Source: Betaproteobacteria bacterium (GTDB taxonomy: Bacteria; Pseudomonadota; Gammaproteobacteria; Burkholderiales; Burkholderiaceae_C). Taken from it: 64,000 nucleotides of DNA. Positions 1-8,108 of this stretch are shown piece after piece (the stretch's first letter is position 1; each line of letters begins with the position of its first letter). The DNA lies in NCBI GenBank assembly GCA_947453725.1, contig CANGHH010000016.1, forward strand, positions 36,290 to 100,289. The letters are read 5' to 3'. A model generated the notes under the pieces. It searched no databases and was not told where the DNA came from. It was given only the letters and a program-made list of their open reading frames with translations. A program made the position numbers and the translations under genes.

Positions 1-555
1 TTCCAGCTTCTGTGCGATGGTGATGCCGCCGACCTGCTGAATGCCGCACAGCGCAGCGGCGCCATCGCCGTCATAGCCCGACACGATGACGGCAATCAGC
101 TTGCCGTCCCAATGCGCGATCAGTGAGTGCAGGAAAACCGTGATGACGTCGGGCCAGCCGCGTGGCTTGGAGATCGGCCTGAGGTGGAAGGCGCCACCTT
201 CGGCGTGCAGGTCACGGTTGGAGGGAATGATGTAGACCCGGTTGGGCTCGATCAGCAGCCGGTCGCTGATGAGTTCGGCGGGCATGGCGGTGCAACTCGG
301 CAGGATGGTGTGCAGCTGCGTGGGGAAGCGGGTGATGTGGTTGACGATGACGATGGCCACGTCCAGGTCCGCCGGGAGGTGTTTGAGCAGGCGGATGTAA
401 GCGTCCAGCCCGCCAGCGGAGCCGCCCACGCAAACCACCGGGAAGTCCCTGCGCCGGGCTGGGTGCTGGTCGCTCACCCCGCTTCCCCGACTGGGGTTTC
501 GGATTCCCTGGGGTGAAGGGTCCAGCCCGGTCTCGGTCCGCACAGGGTCTTCCAA
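1..555 (-). CDS. CheB-type protein-glutamate methylesterase, partial
   Basis: Reads into the window edge, so the C-terminus is missing. About 185 residues are visible. They show the CheB methylesterase fold signatures: the nucleophile motif GGSAGG about 40 residues in, a NHITRFPTQL segment with the expected catalytic histidine, and SGYDGDGAAAL with the catalytic aspartate. No receiver domain precedes it, so this is a stand-alone esterase domain rather than a classical response regulator. Family members hydrolyse methyl-glutamate on chemoreceptors or act in poorly understood sensory systems. The start chosen is TTG at 555 because AGGAG lies 7 bases before it; the frame remains open further upstream, so the start is uncertain. 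No chemotaxis partner is visible except a chemoreceptor fragment near 24.1 kb. Confidence 0.8.
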   Translation of the reverse strand, partial: MEDPVRTETGLDPSPQGIRNPSRGSGVSDQHPARRRDFPVVCVGGSAGGLDAYIRLLKHLPADLDVAIVIVNHITRFPTQLHTILPSCTAMPAELISDRLLIEPNRVYIIPSNRDLHAEGGAFHLRPISKPRGWPDVITVFLHSLIAHWDGKLIAVIVSGYDGDGAAALCGIQQVGGITIAQKLE

Positions 556-833
556 GCTCGATCTCCTGAACAGGGGTTCCGCGGGCCCGCGCTTCTCGAT
601 CTGACAAGCGCTCGGCCCAGGTTGCGGAGTCTGACCGGCAGGCCAGGCATCGATCCGTGCGATGTCGAACAGACCGCTGCCCGCCCGCATCCGCGCATCC
701 GGGCGATGTGCTCCCGCGCACCGACTGCGCCGCGCCCACGCCGCCAACATGGGGCCGAAAGGCGGGGCAGGCGCTCCGCCAGGTGCTCTCCGAGCGCCGC
801 ACCGCGAAGGCAACATCATGGATCGGCAAGTGC

Positions 834-1559
834 ATGGCTGACGGAGAACGTTGGCTGCTGTTGGGTCTCTTGTGGCCGTTGCTGTGGTTGCAGGCCCGGC
901 ACGTTCGGCGCACCACGCGACGGATGCCGGAGCCGCCGGGTCACCGCGCCGGTACGGCAGGACGCGGCTCGCTCATGCGCTTGCTGGTCGCCGGCGACTC
1001 AGGCGCCGCCGGCGTCGGTGCCGAGAGCCAGGAACAGGCGCTGTGTGGGCAGCTGGTCCGCCGGCTCAGCCGCCATCACAGGGTTCAGTGGCGCGTGCTG
1101 GCCGTCAATGGACTGGATTCGCCGGGCCTGCTCAAATTGCTGCAAGACGCACCTTCGGCACGTTACGACGTGGTGGTGCTCTCCATGGGCGCCAACGACG
1201 CCACGGGCTTGTGCGCCCCGCTGCAGTGGGCACAGTGGCAGAACCGGCTCGCCGAAGTGATCGTCGACCGCTACGCCCCCGCCCTGCTGGTGCACAGCGC
1301 CGTGCCGCCCATGCACGACTGCAAGGCCCTGCCGCAGCCCCTGCGCTGGTTCATGGGCCGCTGGGCGCGGCAGATGAATGCCGTTCTGGCGAGCCAACTG
1401 GCCAACCAGAGCCGCCGCACCTTGCACTGGCATCCGCTGAGCACGACGAGCGCCGGCATGGCCGTGGACGGCATGCATCCCAGTGCCCAGGGCTACGCGG
1501 TCTGGGCTGATGGCCTGAGCCGGCACATCCTTGCAGGTCAGGACCAACGGGCGGAATGA
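834..1559 (+). CDS. SGNH/GDSL-type esterase
   Basis: A 241-residue protein with all three SGNH hydrolase landmarks: the nucleophile block AGDSGAAGVG, the GAND block (MGANDAT) and the C-terminal DGMHPS block with Asp and His of the catalytic triad. A hydrophobic stretch near the N-terminus (LLLGLLWPLLWL) is probably a membrane anchor or uncleaved signal. The reading frame is open upstream to 657, but ATG 834 is preferred because the conserved domain begins shortly after it; the ribosome site is weak. Substrate is unknown; family members hydrolyse acyl esters of lipids, sugars or peptidoglycan. It is transcribed away from the CheB-type gene and converges on the AI-2E family gene. Confidence 0.8.
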   Translation: MADGERWLLLGLLWPLLWLQARHVRRTTRRMPEPPGHRAGTAGRGSLMRLLVAGDSGAAGVGAESQEQALCGQLVRRLSRHHRVQWRVLAVNGLDSPGLLKLLQDAPSARYDVVVLSMGANDATGLCAPLQWAQWQNRLAEVIVDRYAPALLVHSAVPPMHDCKALPQPLRWFMGRWARQMNAVLASQLANQSRRTLHWHPLSTTSAGMAVDGMHPSAQGYAVWADGLSRHILAGQDQRAE

Positions 1560-1587
1560 GCGCTGCTTGGTTTGCACAAGGCCAGGG

Positions 1588-2790
1588 TCAGGCTCCCAGC
1601 AGTTCACCGAGGGGTTTGAAGTCGTCAATGCGGTCGCACACGGCCTTCGCAACCATCATCAGCGGCGCGCCCAGCAGCAGTCCCCAGACGCCCCACAACC
1701 AGCCCCAGGCGAGCACACCCACGAAGATCACCACCGGGCTCATGCGGCTGGCGCGTCCGGTCAGCCACGGGGTGAGCAGGTTGCCGGCTACCGTGTGGAT
1801 GAACAGCGACGCGCCACCCGTCAGCAGCGCCATGCCGAGGGTACCGAACTGCAGGAAAGCCAGCAGCGCTGCGGCGCCACTGATCACGATGGCACCGAGG
1901 TAGGGGACCAGATTCAGCACGGCAGCGGCGACCCCCACTGCAGCCGCGTTGTTCAAGCCGATGGCGGCGAAGGCGAGCCAGGTCACCGCGCCGACCAGCG
2001 CGCTGGTCAGGATCTGCACCAGCAGATAGCGCTGGATCTGCCCGGTGATCTCGTCGAGCACCTGGATCGTGATCTTCTTCTGGCTGAAGGCGGGCCCGGC
2101 GATCCTCACCATCTTGCGGCGAAAGGTGTCGCCGGACGCGATCAGGAAATAAGCGATGAAGAACACGACCGTCGCCTGACTGACCAGGCCGGCCAGCCCC
2201 AGCGTGCCGCTCCACAGGTAGTCCTTGACGTCGAAGCGCTGCCGCTCGACCTGCACCCGGGTCACGCCCTTGCCGGCTAACGGCGCCGCCGAGCCGCTCT
2301 CCTCGGCGGCGGCCTCGAGTTTCTCCGCCGCCCGTTGCACCTTCTGGATGGGACCCTCGGAAGTGCCGCGCGTGACCCGCAGCGAGTCGCGAAATTTCTG
2401 CGCCGCGTCGGGCAGGGATTCGACCAGGGCCGCGGCGTCGTCGCTGAGGGTATAGGCCGTCGAACCGAGACCACACACGACGGCGACCAGCAGCACCGCG
2501 GCGCCAAGCGCCCGCGGTATGTGCCAGCCTTGCAGATGGTCCACCGCCGGTGACAGCGCATAACTGGCCATCAGCCCGAGCAGGACCGGAATGAACACGG
2601 CGCTGGCCCAGCGCAAAGCGTAGGCGCAGGCCACCAGCGCGATCACCACCAGCGCCAAGCCGCGGACGTCGATGGGCGTGTGCAGGTGTGCCGGCTCGGC
2701 CGGGGCCGTATCGCGGTCGGCCGTGTCGGCTTGGGCCTCGGGCGGCACGCCGGGCGGGGGGGCAGCTTGGACGTCAGTGCGGGCGACCAT
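1588..2790 (-). CDS. AI-2E family transporter (UPF0118/PerM type)
   Basis: A 400-residue polytopic membrane protein matching the AI-2E transporter family: an N-terminal pair of hydrophobic helices, a soluble periplasmic-type insertion (about residues 110-190), then a helical bundle and the characteristic C-terminal block with LVPYLGAIVISG and LLTPWLTGRASRMSPVVIF. Family members have been proposed to export autoinducer-2 or act as Na+/H+ antiporters or general permeases; the substrate here cannot be deduced. The first 45 residues are Pro/Ala-rich and probably cytoplasmic. ATG 2790 is preferred over GTG 2793 because GGAG sits 7 bases upstream of it. It stands alone, converging with the SGNH gene. 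Confidence 0.88.
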   Translation of the reverse strand: MVARTDVQAAPPPGVPPEAQADTADRDTAPAEPAHLHTPIDVRGLALVVIALVACAYALRWASAVFIPVLLGLMASYALSPAVDHLQGWHIPRALGAAVLLVAVVCGLGSTAYTLSDDAAALVESLPDAAQKFRDSLRVTRGTSEGPIQKVQRAAEKLEAAAEESGSAAPLAGKGVTRVQVERQRFDVKDYLWSGTLGLAGLVSQATVVFFIAYFLIASGDTFRRKMVRIAGPAFSQKKITIQVLDEITGQIQRYLLVQILTSALVGAVTWLAFAAIGLNNAAAVGVAAAVLNLVPYLGAIVISGAAALLAFLQFGTLGMALLTGGASLFIHTVAGNLLTPWLTGRASRMSPVVIFVGVLAWGWLWGVWGLLLGAPLMMVAKAVCDRIDDFKPLGELLGA

Positions 2791-3032
2791 CACGAAGCTC
2801 CGAGGCTGGGCAGGGGCGGGACGGTCATCTGTTCGACAGCAAACGGAGAACCGCGCTTGAACTCACCGCCCCAGAGCGACCGATCGAAACCGTGCAGCGG
2901 TTCACGGCGGCGCTGCGCACCAAACCGGAATACCTGAGCCCGCCCAGCTGCCGCCATGGTTGGTTGCCTTCGCAGGGACAGGAGCGCAGCCCGAGCAGCC
3001 GAAGCCGTTGAAGGCTGAGGGCCGGCTGGAGA

Positions 3033-3307
3033 CTACAGGGCGCCTTCAGTAGCCAATCTGTCGGCTTCTATGAAGCCGGCAATGCCGTTCTCCGGGCCGG
3101 TTCGGCGCACGGACTCGATCGATCCAGTCTTGTGTTCATCGACACCTTCGATGCTGGTCCGTCCCGCTGTCGCCGACGTGCTGGAGATTTCCACGGCCGC
3201 CTTGTCTTCGAAGCACTCAAGCCGCAGTGGATCGCGGCCACGCGCAAGGCGTCCACGACCTGCCGCCGCTTGAGTGGTCGTGCCGGGCAGGCCAGGTGCC
3301 TTGACAC
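3033..3307 (-). pseudogene. Possible frameshifted small gene of unknown family
   Basis: Two overlapping minus-strand frames look like halves of one protein. One supplies RRQVVDALRVAAIHCGL (about 3200-3260); the other continues with ECFEDKAAVEISSTSATAG and ends at 3033 with IEADRLATEGAL. A single-base change near 3215 would fuse them. I do not recognise the family. Neither half has a convincing start with a ribosome site. The rest of the gap to the AI-2E family gene (2791-3032) shows no gene. A sequencing error would give the same picture. Confidence 0.3.
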
Positions 3308-3325
3308 GGCGGGCAGCCCGTTGCT

Positions 3326-3508
3326 TCACGGGTGCGTGATGTCCTTCAGCACTTCCTTGACATCGCCAACGGCCTTCTGCCGCTGGCCCTCGACCTGCTT
3401 GTGGATGCCTTTGGCCTGCTGCTCGGTACTCCCGATCACCCTGCCGGTGGTCTCCTGCACCTTGCCGGCGGCGTCCTTGAGCGAGCCCTTGACTTGATCC
3501 TTGTTCAT
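3326..3508 (-). CDS. CsbD family stress protein
   Basis: A 60-residue hydrophilic protein beginning MNKDQVKGSLKDAAGKVQE, the hallmark of the CsbD family, followed by TTGRVIGSTEQQAKG and a helical tail. The full length agrees with the family. CsbD proteins are small, abundant, predicted helical, and linked to general stress responses; biochemical function is unknown. Start ATG 3508 has AAGGTGA upstream. A second tiny gene (3567-3725) lies 58 bases upstream on the same strand, so the two may be co-transcribed. Confidence 0.9.
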   Translation of the reverse strand: MNKDQVKGSLKDAAGKVQETTGRVIGSTEQQAKGIHKQVEGQRQKAVGDVKEVLKDITHP

Positions 3509-3566
3509 ACAGTCACCTTGAGTTGAAGTTGCAGAAATTGCACGGCGAACCCGGCCGTGCAGCGGT

Positions 3567-3725
3567 TCACGCCGGGCCGCAGGGCGTGCCATAGAGCTTG
3601 TGCACGCCAGCGGCCCGGGTGTTGTCGGAAATGGGCGGCCCGCGGTCCTTGCTGAACCCCGGCGCGTCCTTCGGTACGGCCTTCGGAACGTTCGGGGCGT
3701 CGCGGGCGAGGCCGTTGGTCCGCAC
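3567..3725 (-). CDS. Small Pro-rich hypothetical protein (52 aa)
   Basis: A short frame opened by GTG 3725 with an excellent ribosome site (AGGAG, 6 bases before the start) and closed by TGA at 3567-3569. The product is hydrophilic and rich in Pro, Lys and Asp (VPKAVPKDAPGFSKD), ending HKLYGTPCGPA. No family recognised, no signal or membrane segment. Position just upstream of csbD suggests a stress-related bicistronic unit. Evidence is the ribosome site plus an uninterrupted frame; it could be fortuitous. Confidence 0.45.
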   Translation of the reverse strand: MRTNGLARDAPNVPKAVPKDAPGFSKDRGPPISDNTRAAGVHKLYGTPCGPA

Positions 3726-3908
3726 GCTTTTCTCCTGGTGTTCACGGTTGGGTCGTCTTGCCTGGCAGATGCGCCGCAGTTCGGGACCGCTTGGCTGAAG
3801 ATAGACAGGCCGGCGCAGGGTGTCTGTGCGAGAGCGAACAGAGTCCTGCCCGCCTCTTCGTCTCGGGCGCTGGGTGCGTCACAGCACGGACCGCCGCGGC
3901 GGGAATGA

Positions 3909-4061
3909 TCGCCCGCACGGCGAGGCCGGGCAGCGAGCGACTGGCGCAACCGCCCGCTCAGCGAGCCACCCCGCGGTTACCACGGGGTGCAGACGGGCGA
4001 CGACTACGTGCTTGCGGCCATCGCCACAGGCGTGATCCTGCAACGCAGGCTGCACAACTGA
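3909..4061 (+). pseudogene. RcnB-like C-terminal fragment
   Basis: A plus-strand frame ending at TGA 4059-4061 encodes PPRGYHGVQTGDDYVLAAIA followed by TGVILQ, which closely resembles the C-terminus of RcnB-family periplasmic proteins (nickel/cobalt homeostasis; typical end: PPRGY, WVRVG, DYVLVAIATGVI). The frame is closed upstream by a TGA at 3906-3908, and no N-terminal half (signal peptide or His-rich part) is seen in the other frames up to 3726. It is read as a decayed remnant. The surrounding 3726-3908 holds nothing else recognisable. Confidence 0.55.
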
Positions 4062-4068
4062 CCCATCC

Positions 4069-4818
4069 TCAGGGCGGCCGCAGGCTTGACTGTTTGTCTG
4101 GAACGGGGCAAGCGTGGCGGGATGCAGCCGCACGACCGGCGTCTCCACGCCAAGGGCGTCCGGTTTCGGGTGACCTGGAAGGAATGCCACGGCAGTTCCT
4201 CCAGACGCGGTCGACGAGCAGCCAGGCGAGTGCCCAGCCGGTGCCGAAAGCCCAGCCGCCGATGACGTCGGTTCCCCAGTGCAGGCCCAGGACCACACGG
4301 CTGATGCCCACCAACAAGGACAACAGCAGCGACGCCGACAGGATGAAGGCACGTTCGGCATTGCGCCTGCGCGTTGCGGCAACCAGCGCGCCGATGGTCA
4401 GGAAGGCGATGGCGGACATGCCGGCGTGCCCACTCGGAAAGCTCGATCCGTTGACCGCGAAGGCTGCGTAGATCGGATCCGGTCGCCAGCGCCCGTAGGC
4501 CGTCTTGAAAAAGGCCACCAGGATGGCCCCACAGACCATCGAGACCGTGACCAGGGCCGCCGTGCGTTGCTGCGCGACCAGCAGCAGGTAGCCCACGGTC
4601 AGCAGCGTGAAGAGGGTCAGCACCGCGGTGCTGCCCAGCCCGCTGAAGTCGCGCATGACCGTGACCATGCCGGGGTGTGCGTCCCGCAAGGCCTGTGCGC
4701 CTTGCAGCATTGCCGCGTCGAAGTGGCGCGTGTCGCCCTCGAGCACCTCGCCGCCGAGCAGCGCGAAGGCCAGTGCCATCAGGGTGGCGGCGAACGCGAC
4801 GGCCAGGGTCTTGCCCAC
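4069..4818 (-). CDS. PAP2 superfamily membrane phosphatase
   Basis: A 249-residue integral membrane protein with the three phosphatase motifs of the PAP2 (type 2 phosphatidic acid phosphatase) family in order: KTAYGRWRP (105-113), FPSGHAG (127-133) and SRVVLGLHWGTD (173-184), supplying the catalytic His pair, Arg and Asp. About six hydrophobic helices surround them. Members dephosphorylate lipid phosphates such as phosphatidate or undecaprenyl pyrophosphate on the outer face of the inner membrane. Start is GTG 4818, 9 bases after the DUF3943 stop, so it is the third gene of an operon with DUF5329 and DUF3943 genes. The last 35 residues are Arg/Pro-rich and may be a cytoplasmic tail. Confidence 0.9.
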   Translation of the reverse strand: MGKTLAVAFAATLMALAFALLGGEVLEGDTRHFDAAMLQGAQALRDAHPGMVTVMRDFSGLGSTAVLTLFTLLTVGYLLLVAQQRTAALVTVSMVCGAILVAFFKTAYGRWRPDPIYAAFAVNGSSFPSGHAGMSAIAFLTIGALVAATRRRNAERAFILSASLLLSLLVGISRVVLGLHWGTDVIGGWAFGTGWALAWLLVDRVWRNCRGIPSRSPETGRPWRGDAGRAAASRHACPVPDKQSSLRPP

Positions 4819-4827
4819 GTCCTGCTG

Positions 4828-6231
4828 TCAGTTGAGGCTCGGCGTCCGCCAATCCACCACGCCGTTCCCTTCGCGGCCGACCAGGGTGTAGAACAGGCCG
4901 ATGCGGGCCAGCGACTGCCGACGGCCGGAGACATCGGGCGAACTCGAACTGCGGTGCGACCAGGCGTAATTCACGCCGACGGCGTGCCGGCCCTGGATGC
5001 GCCAGGTCAGGGCCGTGTCGACATTGGCAATCTCGTCGCGCCCGGCATTGCGCTGGTCGATGCTGCCCATCGACACCATGCGCGCCAGCATGTCGGCCGA
5101 GAAGTCGGCACCGACGACGCCGCGCAGCCCGAGGGCGAAGCGCGGCGCCACGCCGTAGTGGTAGTCGCGCTCGTCGGTCGTCCGGTGCGTGGTGCTGGCG
5201 GCCGCATAGCCCAGGCCGGCGAGCGCGGTGCCCTGAACCGCAATGGTCTGTGTCGCCCACCATTGCCCGGTGGTGCCCAGCGACAGCGAGGTGGTCGAGA
5301 CGTGGAAAATTTGCGGCGCCAGGTAGTCGTAGCTGCCGTACAGGCCCCAGATGCCGCGGTAGTCGGGGCCGATGGCGTGGTCAGCCCCCCAGAGCAGGCC
5401 GGTGGTGCTCAGGCCCTCGATGCCGTTGGCGCTGGAGACCATGACCCGCGTGGTGAAGAAGTCGAAAGGTCGCTTGTAGCTGTAGCCGGGCGTGCCCGGC
5501 AGGCCATAGTCGATGGCGAAGTCGATGGTGGTCCCGTTGACCTTGAAGTCGACCGGCGTGTCGAAGCTGTGCTGCACGGCATGCGTGGCACCGATGCGAA
5601 GCCGGCCGTAGTAACTCGGTTCGTGGTCCGAAAACGCCATGCTGAAGCGCGTGCCGAAGATCATCCGGTTGAGGCCGACGCCGGGCGAAATGACGGCAGC
5701 CAGGCCGTTGCGCCAGGCCGCAGGCAACCCGCTGCGCTCGCTCAGAACCAGGTGCGCCATACGGAACAAGGGCTCGCCGAGGAAGCTGCCGGCGATGCCA
5801 CTGGCGATCTGGTCGTTGCGCGAAGGCGGCGTCTTCTCGCCCGTGATCTCCCACCAGGCGCTGCCAGCGAAGGTGAGTGCCGCGGCTTCCCAGTAGCTGA
5901 GCCCGCTGGCACGACCGGCCCCGTGGTACAGCGAGCCCTGGTAAGGGTGGGCGAACTGGTTGATCGAGAAAGGGTCGTTGTCCACGACCCAGGGCCCGCG
6001 CAGGTTGCGCCGTATCGAGCCCAGGCTGACGTCGTAGTCCTTGGACCCGCTGACGCGGCGGTTGAAGTTGCTGAGGATGAGGTCGAAGCCGATGATCTCG
6101 AGCGCCGGCACGACGAAGCGCTTGTCGGGCTCTGCCGCCGGCGCCGTCGTTTGGGCAGGTGCCGCCTGCCAGGCCAGGCTCAGCAGCAGCGGCAGGGCCT
6201 GGTAGCACGCCGATGGGGTGTCGGGCTTCAT
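4828..6231 (-). CDS. DUF3943 family outer-envelope protein
   Basis: 467 residues with a cleavable-looking signal peptide (hydrophobic stretch ending at about residue 27, AAPAQ) followed by a DUF3943-type domain: NQFAHPYQGSLYHGAGRASG, then WWEITGEKTPPSRNDQIASG. The C-terminal half is rich in aromatic, alternating-polarity segments as expected for an outer-membrane beta-barrel. Function of the family is unknown. Start ATG 6231 overlaps the upstream DUF5329 stop (ATGA), indicating translational coupling; the PAP2 phosphatase follows. The grouping suggests a lipid or envelope maintenance unit, but this is inference. Confidence 0.82.
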   Translation of the reverse strand: MKPDTPSACYQALPLLLSLAWQAAPAQTTAPAAEPDKRFVVPALEIIGFDLILSNFNRRVSGSKDYDVSLGSIRRNLRGPWVVDNDPFSINQFAHPYQGSLYHGAGRASGLSYWEAAALTFAGSAWWEITGEKTPPSRNDQIASGIAGSFLGEPLFRMAHLVLSERSGLPAAWRNGLAAVISPGVGLNRMIFGTRFSMAFSDHEPSYYGRLRIGATHAVQHSFDTPVDFKVNGTTIDFAIDYGLPGTPGYSYKRPFDFFTTRVMVSSANGIEGLSTTGLLWGADHAIGPDYRGIWGLYGSYDYLAPQIFHVSTTSLSLGTTGQWWATQTIAVQGTALAGLGYAAASTTHRTTDERDYHYGVAPRFALGLRGVVGADFSADMLARMVSMGSIDQRNAGRDEIANVDTALTWRIQGRHAVGVNYAWSHRSSSSPDVSGRRQSLARIGLFYTLVGREGNGVVDWRTPSLN

Positions 6232-6602
6232 GGCCTGCTCCGCAGCCGCGCGAGTTCGTCACGCAGCCATTGCTGGCTCGTCATCAGCGCGCCGCCCTGG
6301 CAACGCACCCGGTAGGGCTGGCCACTGAGGCTGCTTTCCGTGGCGGCCTTGTCGATGAACTGCTCCGCGCTCTGGATCAGGTCCCTCGCAACCAGGGCGT
6401 CGTACTTGGTTCGCAAGTGCTCCTGCGCGGCCGGCGAGGCGTACCAGCTGCCGTTGCGCTCGAATTCGCAGCCGCTGCCCTCGACATAGCCCAGCAGGAA
6501 GTTCACCTCGATGTGCACGCTCGTTGCAGGCGCGGCACACGCCGCGCGCGCCCCGACGAGGCACAGCATCAGCACCACCGGAACGCTCGATCGCCTTGTC
6601 AT
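6228..6602 (-). CDS. DUF5329 family secreted small protein
   Basis: 124 residues with a signal peptide (VPVVLMLCLVGARAACA) and a compact mature domain containing EVNFLLGYVEGSGCEFERNG and LRTKYDALVARDLIQSAEQF, typical of DUF5329. Two cysteines (in GSGCEF and VRCQGG) probably form a disulfide in the periplasm. Family function is unknown. First clear gene of a three-gene minus-strand operon with the DUF3943 and PAP2 genes; its stop codon overlaps the next start. A possible 32-residue leader gene lies immediately upstream (6642-6740). Confidence 0.8.
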   Translation of the reverse strand: MTRRSSVPVVLMLCLVGARAACAAPATSVHIEVNFLLGYVEGSGCEFERNGSWYASPAAQEHLRTKYDALVARDLIQSAEQFIDKAATESSLSGQPYRVRCQGGALMTSQQWLRDELARLRSRP

Positions 6603-6641
6603 GCTCGGCTCCTCATGTTGTGGGCTGGCTGGGCCGGCATT

Positions 6642-6740
6642 TCAGAGCCGCCAGGCCAGGCCCACACGCAGAACGGCCGGCCCCAGAAGCGCTGCGAGGA
6701 TGACGATCGGCCGGCGCAATTTCGTGCTTTCTGAGCCCAT
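6642..6740 (-). CDS. Possible 32-aa single-pass membrane peptide
   Basis: ATG 6740 with AGGAA 6-7 bases upstream opens a short frame, MGSESTKLRRPIVILAALLG onward, ending AWRL. A basic patch precedes one hydrophobic helix, as in small inner-membrane proteins. It sits 39 bases before the DUF5329 gene on the same strand and could be its operon leader. No family recognised; a chance frame is possible. Confidence 0.35.
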   Translation of the reverse strand: MGSESTKLRRPIVILAALLGPAVLRVGLAWRL

Positions 6741-7247
6741 GACAGGTTCCTGTACCCAGGCGGACGTGAATTCGAGTCGCCACCGGGCTGTCAACGACCT
6801 CGCTGCAAGCCTGGGCGCAGTGCCTGCTGCGGTCTGTTCGATGACGAACGCAGGGCACCACCGGTGGGATGGTGAACCCCGGCACGTACCCTTCCCCCTG
6901 CGAACAGGGGTCGGTCCGACGAAGGTCCGGACGAGCCCGCTGGCGGCAGACGCCCCCGCTCCGGTGGGCTGGCGTGGATGACGTCGACGCCATCGCCCCC
7001 ACCACCCTGGCTGCCAGCGTCAATGGAAGGGCCCGGCGCGCTACAGGAGCTGGGTCGACGCAAGGGTGAAGCAGGCAGCGAAACCTGGCAAGGTTGGGCG
7101 TCTGCCGCCATTGCGCAGGTCGAAGGGCAGCGTCGGCCACGCGCTCGCCGCAGCGTTCGGGCGCTTGCGAGGTCCAGCACCTGCTGTTCGTGAGTGGACG
7201 TGCTGGCTGATGCGCTCGTCGAACGCGGGGCTCCGGGATCCAGATTC
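6741..7247. other. Gene-free stretch
   Basis: Between the start of the DUF5329 operon and the end of the GH16 gene. I see no credible coding frame on either strand: frames that are open here are GC-rich shadows that run into the antisense of the GH16 gene. No clear terminator hairpin with a T-run was found. The segment should contain the operon promoter near 6741-6850, but I could not identify the elements. Confidence 0.5.
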
Positions 7248-8108
7248 CTACGGTGCCTGATCCTTCGGCGACTGGAAGACGTGCACATGTTCCACTTCCA
7301 TGGACAAGGGCAAGGTCCGATCGTCCACCTCACCGCCGAAGTCGCCGCCGACGGCGATGTTGAGCAGCAGGAACTGCGGTGCGTCGAAGGGCCAGCGGTC
7401 CTTGCCGGTGCGGGGGTTCGGGTACTCGAAGTGCACCTTGCCGTCGATGCCGAAGCTGACGCGGTCGGCGGTCCAGTGCATCTGGTAGTCGTGGAAGGCC
7501 TCGCAAGCGTCGGGTACTTGGGTCGCGGCGCCCGTGCCGTCGCCATACCGAGCCGCCGTGTGCACGGTGCTGAAAACACGGCCCGGCTCGCGACCGACGT
7601 GTTCCATGATGTCCAACTCGCCCCCGGCGGGCCAGTTGACGGCGCTGTTGAGCATCCAGATCGCCGGCCAGCTTCCCTTGCCGCACGGCAACTTGGCCCG
7701 CACCTCGAAGTAGCCATAGGTCCACTCGGCGCGGTCCTTCGTCATCAGGCGTGCCGAGGTGTAGCGCTGTCCGCCCCAGTCGGGGGCCGCCGACATCGAC
7801 TCCTTGCGCGCGGTGATGATGAGGCGCCCCCCCCGGACGACGGCGTTCTCGGCGCGGGGGCCGGCGTAGTACTGCAACTCGTGGTTGTGCCAACCTTCCT
7901 GGTTGCGCACGGTGTCGTGCTGCCACTTCCGCGTGTCGGGCAGGCCGTCGACATCGAAGTCATCCGACCACACGAGCTTGTAGCCCTGCGGCACCGCGGA
8001 CGGCTCGCCGCGAGCCCCGAGAGGGAACAGGCAGAACGACAGGCAGGCCGCCAAGGTGGCGGCCGCAGGGAATGAGGCGCGGGCGGTGCGCGGTCGGAGC
8101 GGGTTCAA
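7248..8108 (-). CDS. Secreted GH16 beta-glucanase (laminarinase-like)
   Basis: 286 residues: signal peptide (about 1-34, ending GARG) then one glycoside hydrolase family 16 domain. The catalytic signature is ELDIMEH with nucleophile Glu164, helper Asp166 and acid/base Glu169; [30 protein letters not shown] and LLLNIAVGG are the other conserved strands. This pattern fits endo-1,3-beta-glucanases (laminarinases); lichenase or agarase activity is less likely. Start is TTG 8108, overlapping the TGA of the ABC ATPase gene, with GAGGAA 6 bases upstream, so it is translationally coupled as the last gene of the glucan operon. It would cut polymeric glucan in the periplasm or outside the cell to feed the importers. 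Confidence 0.9.
   Translation of the reverse strand: MNPLRPRTARASFPAAATLAACLSFCLFPLGARGEPSAVPQGYKLVWSDDFDVDGLPDTRKWQHDTVRNQEGWHNHELQYYAGPRAENAVVRGGRLIITARKESMSAAPDWGGQRYTSARLMTKDRAEWTYGYFEVRAKLPCGKGSWPAIWMLNSAVNWPAGGELDIMEHVGREPGRVFSTVHTAARYGDGTGAATQVPDACEAFHDYQMHWTADRVSFGIDGKVHFEYPNPRTGKDRWPFDAPQFLLLNIAVGGDFGGEVDDRTLPLSMEVEHVHVFQSPKDQAP

Noticed and set aside
4279..6315. Long plus-strand open frame (678 codons) opposite the DUF3943 and PAP2 genes
   Set aside because: Composition is Arg/Gln/His/Asp-rich shadow coding typical of the complement of high-GC genes; it covers three recognisable minus-strand genes.
6791..7717. 308-codon minus-strand frame running through 6791-7247 and into the GH16 gene
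   Set aside because: It is in another frame of the GH16 gene and is Ser/Arg/Thr-rich without a fold; the GH16 frame carries the catalytic motif.
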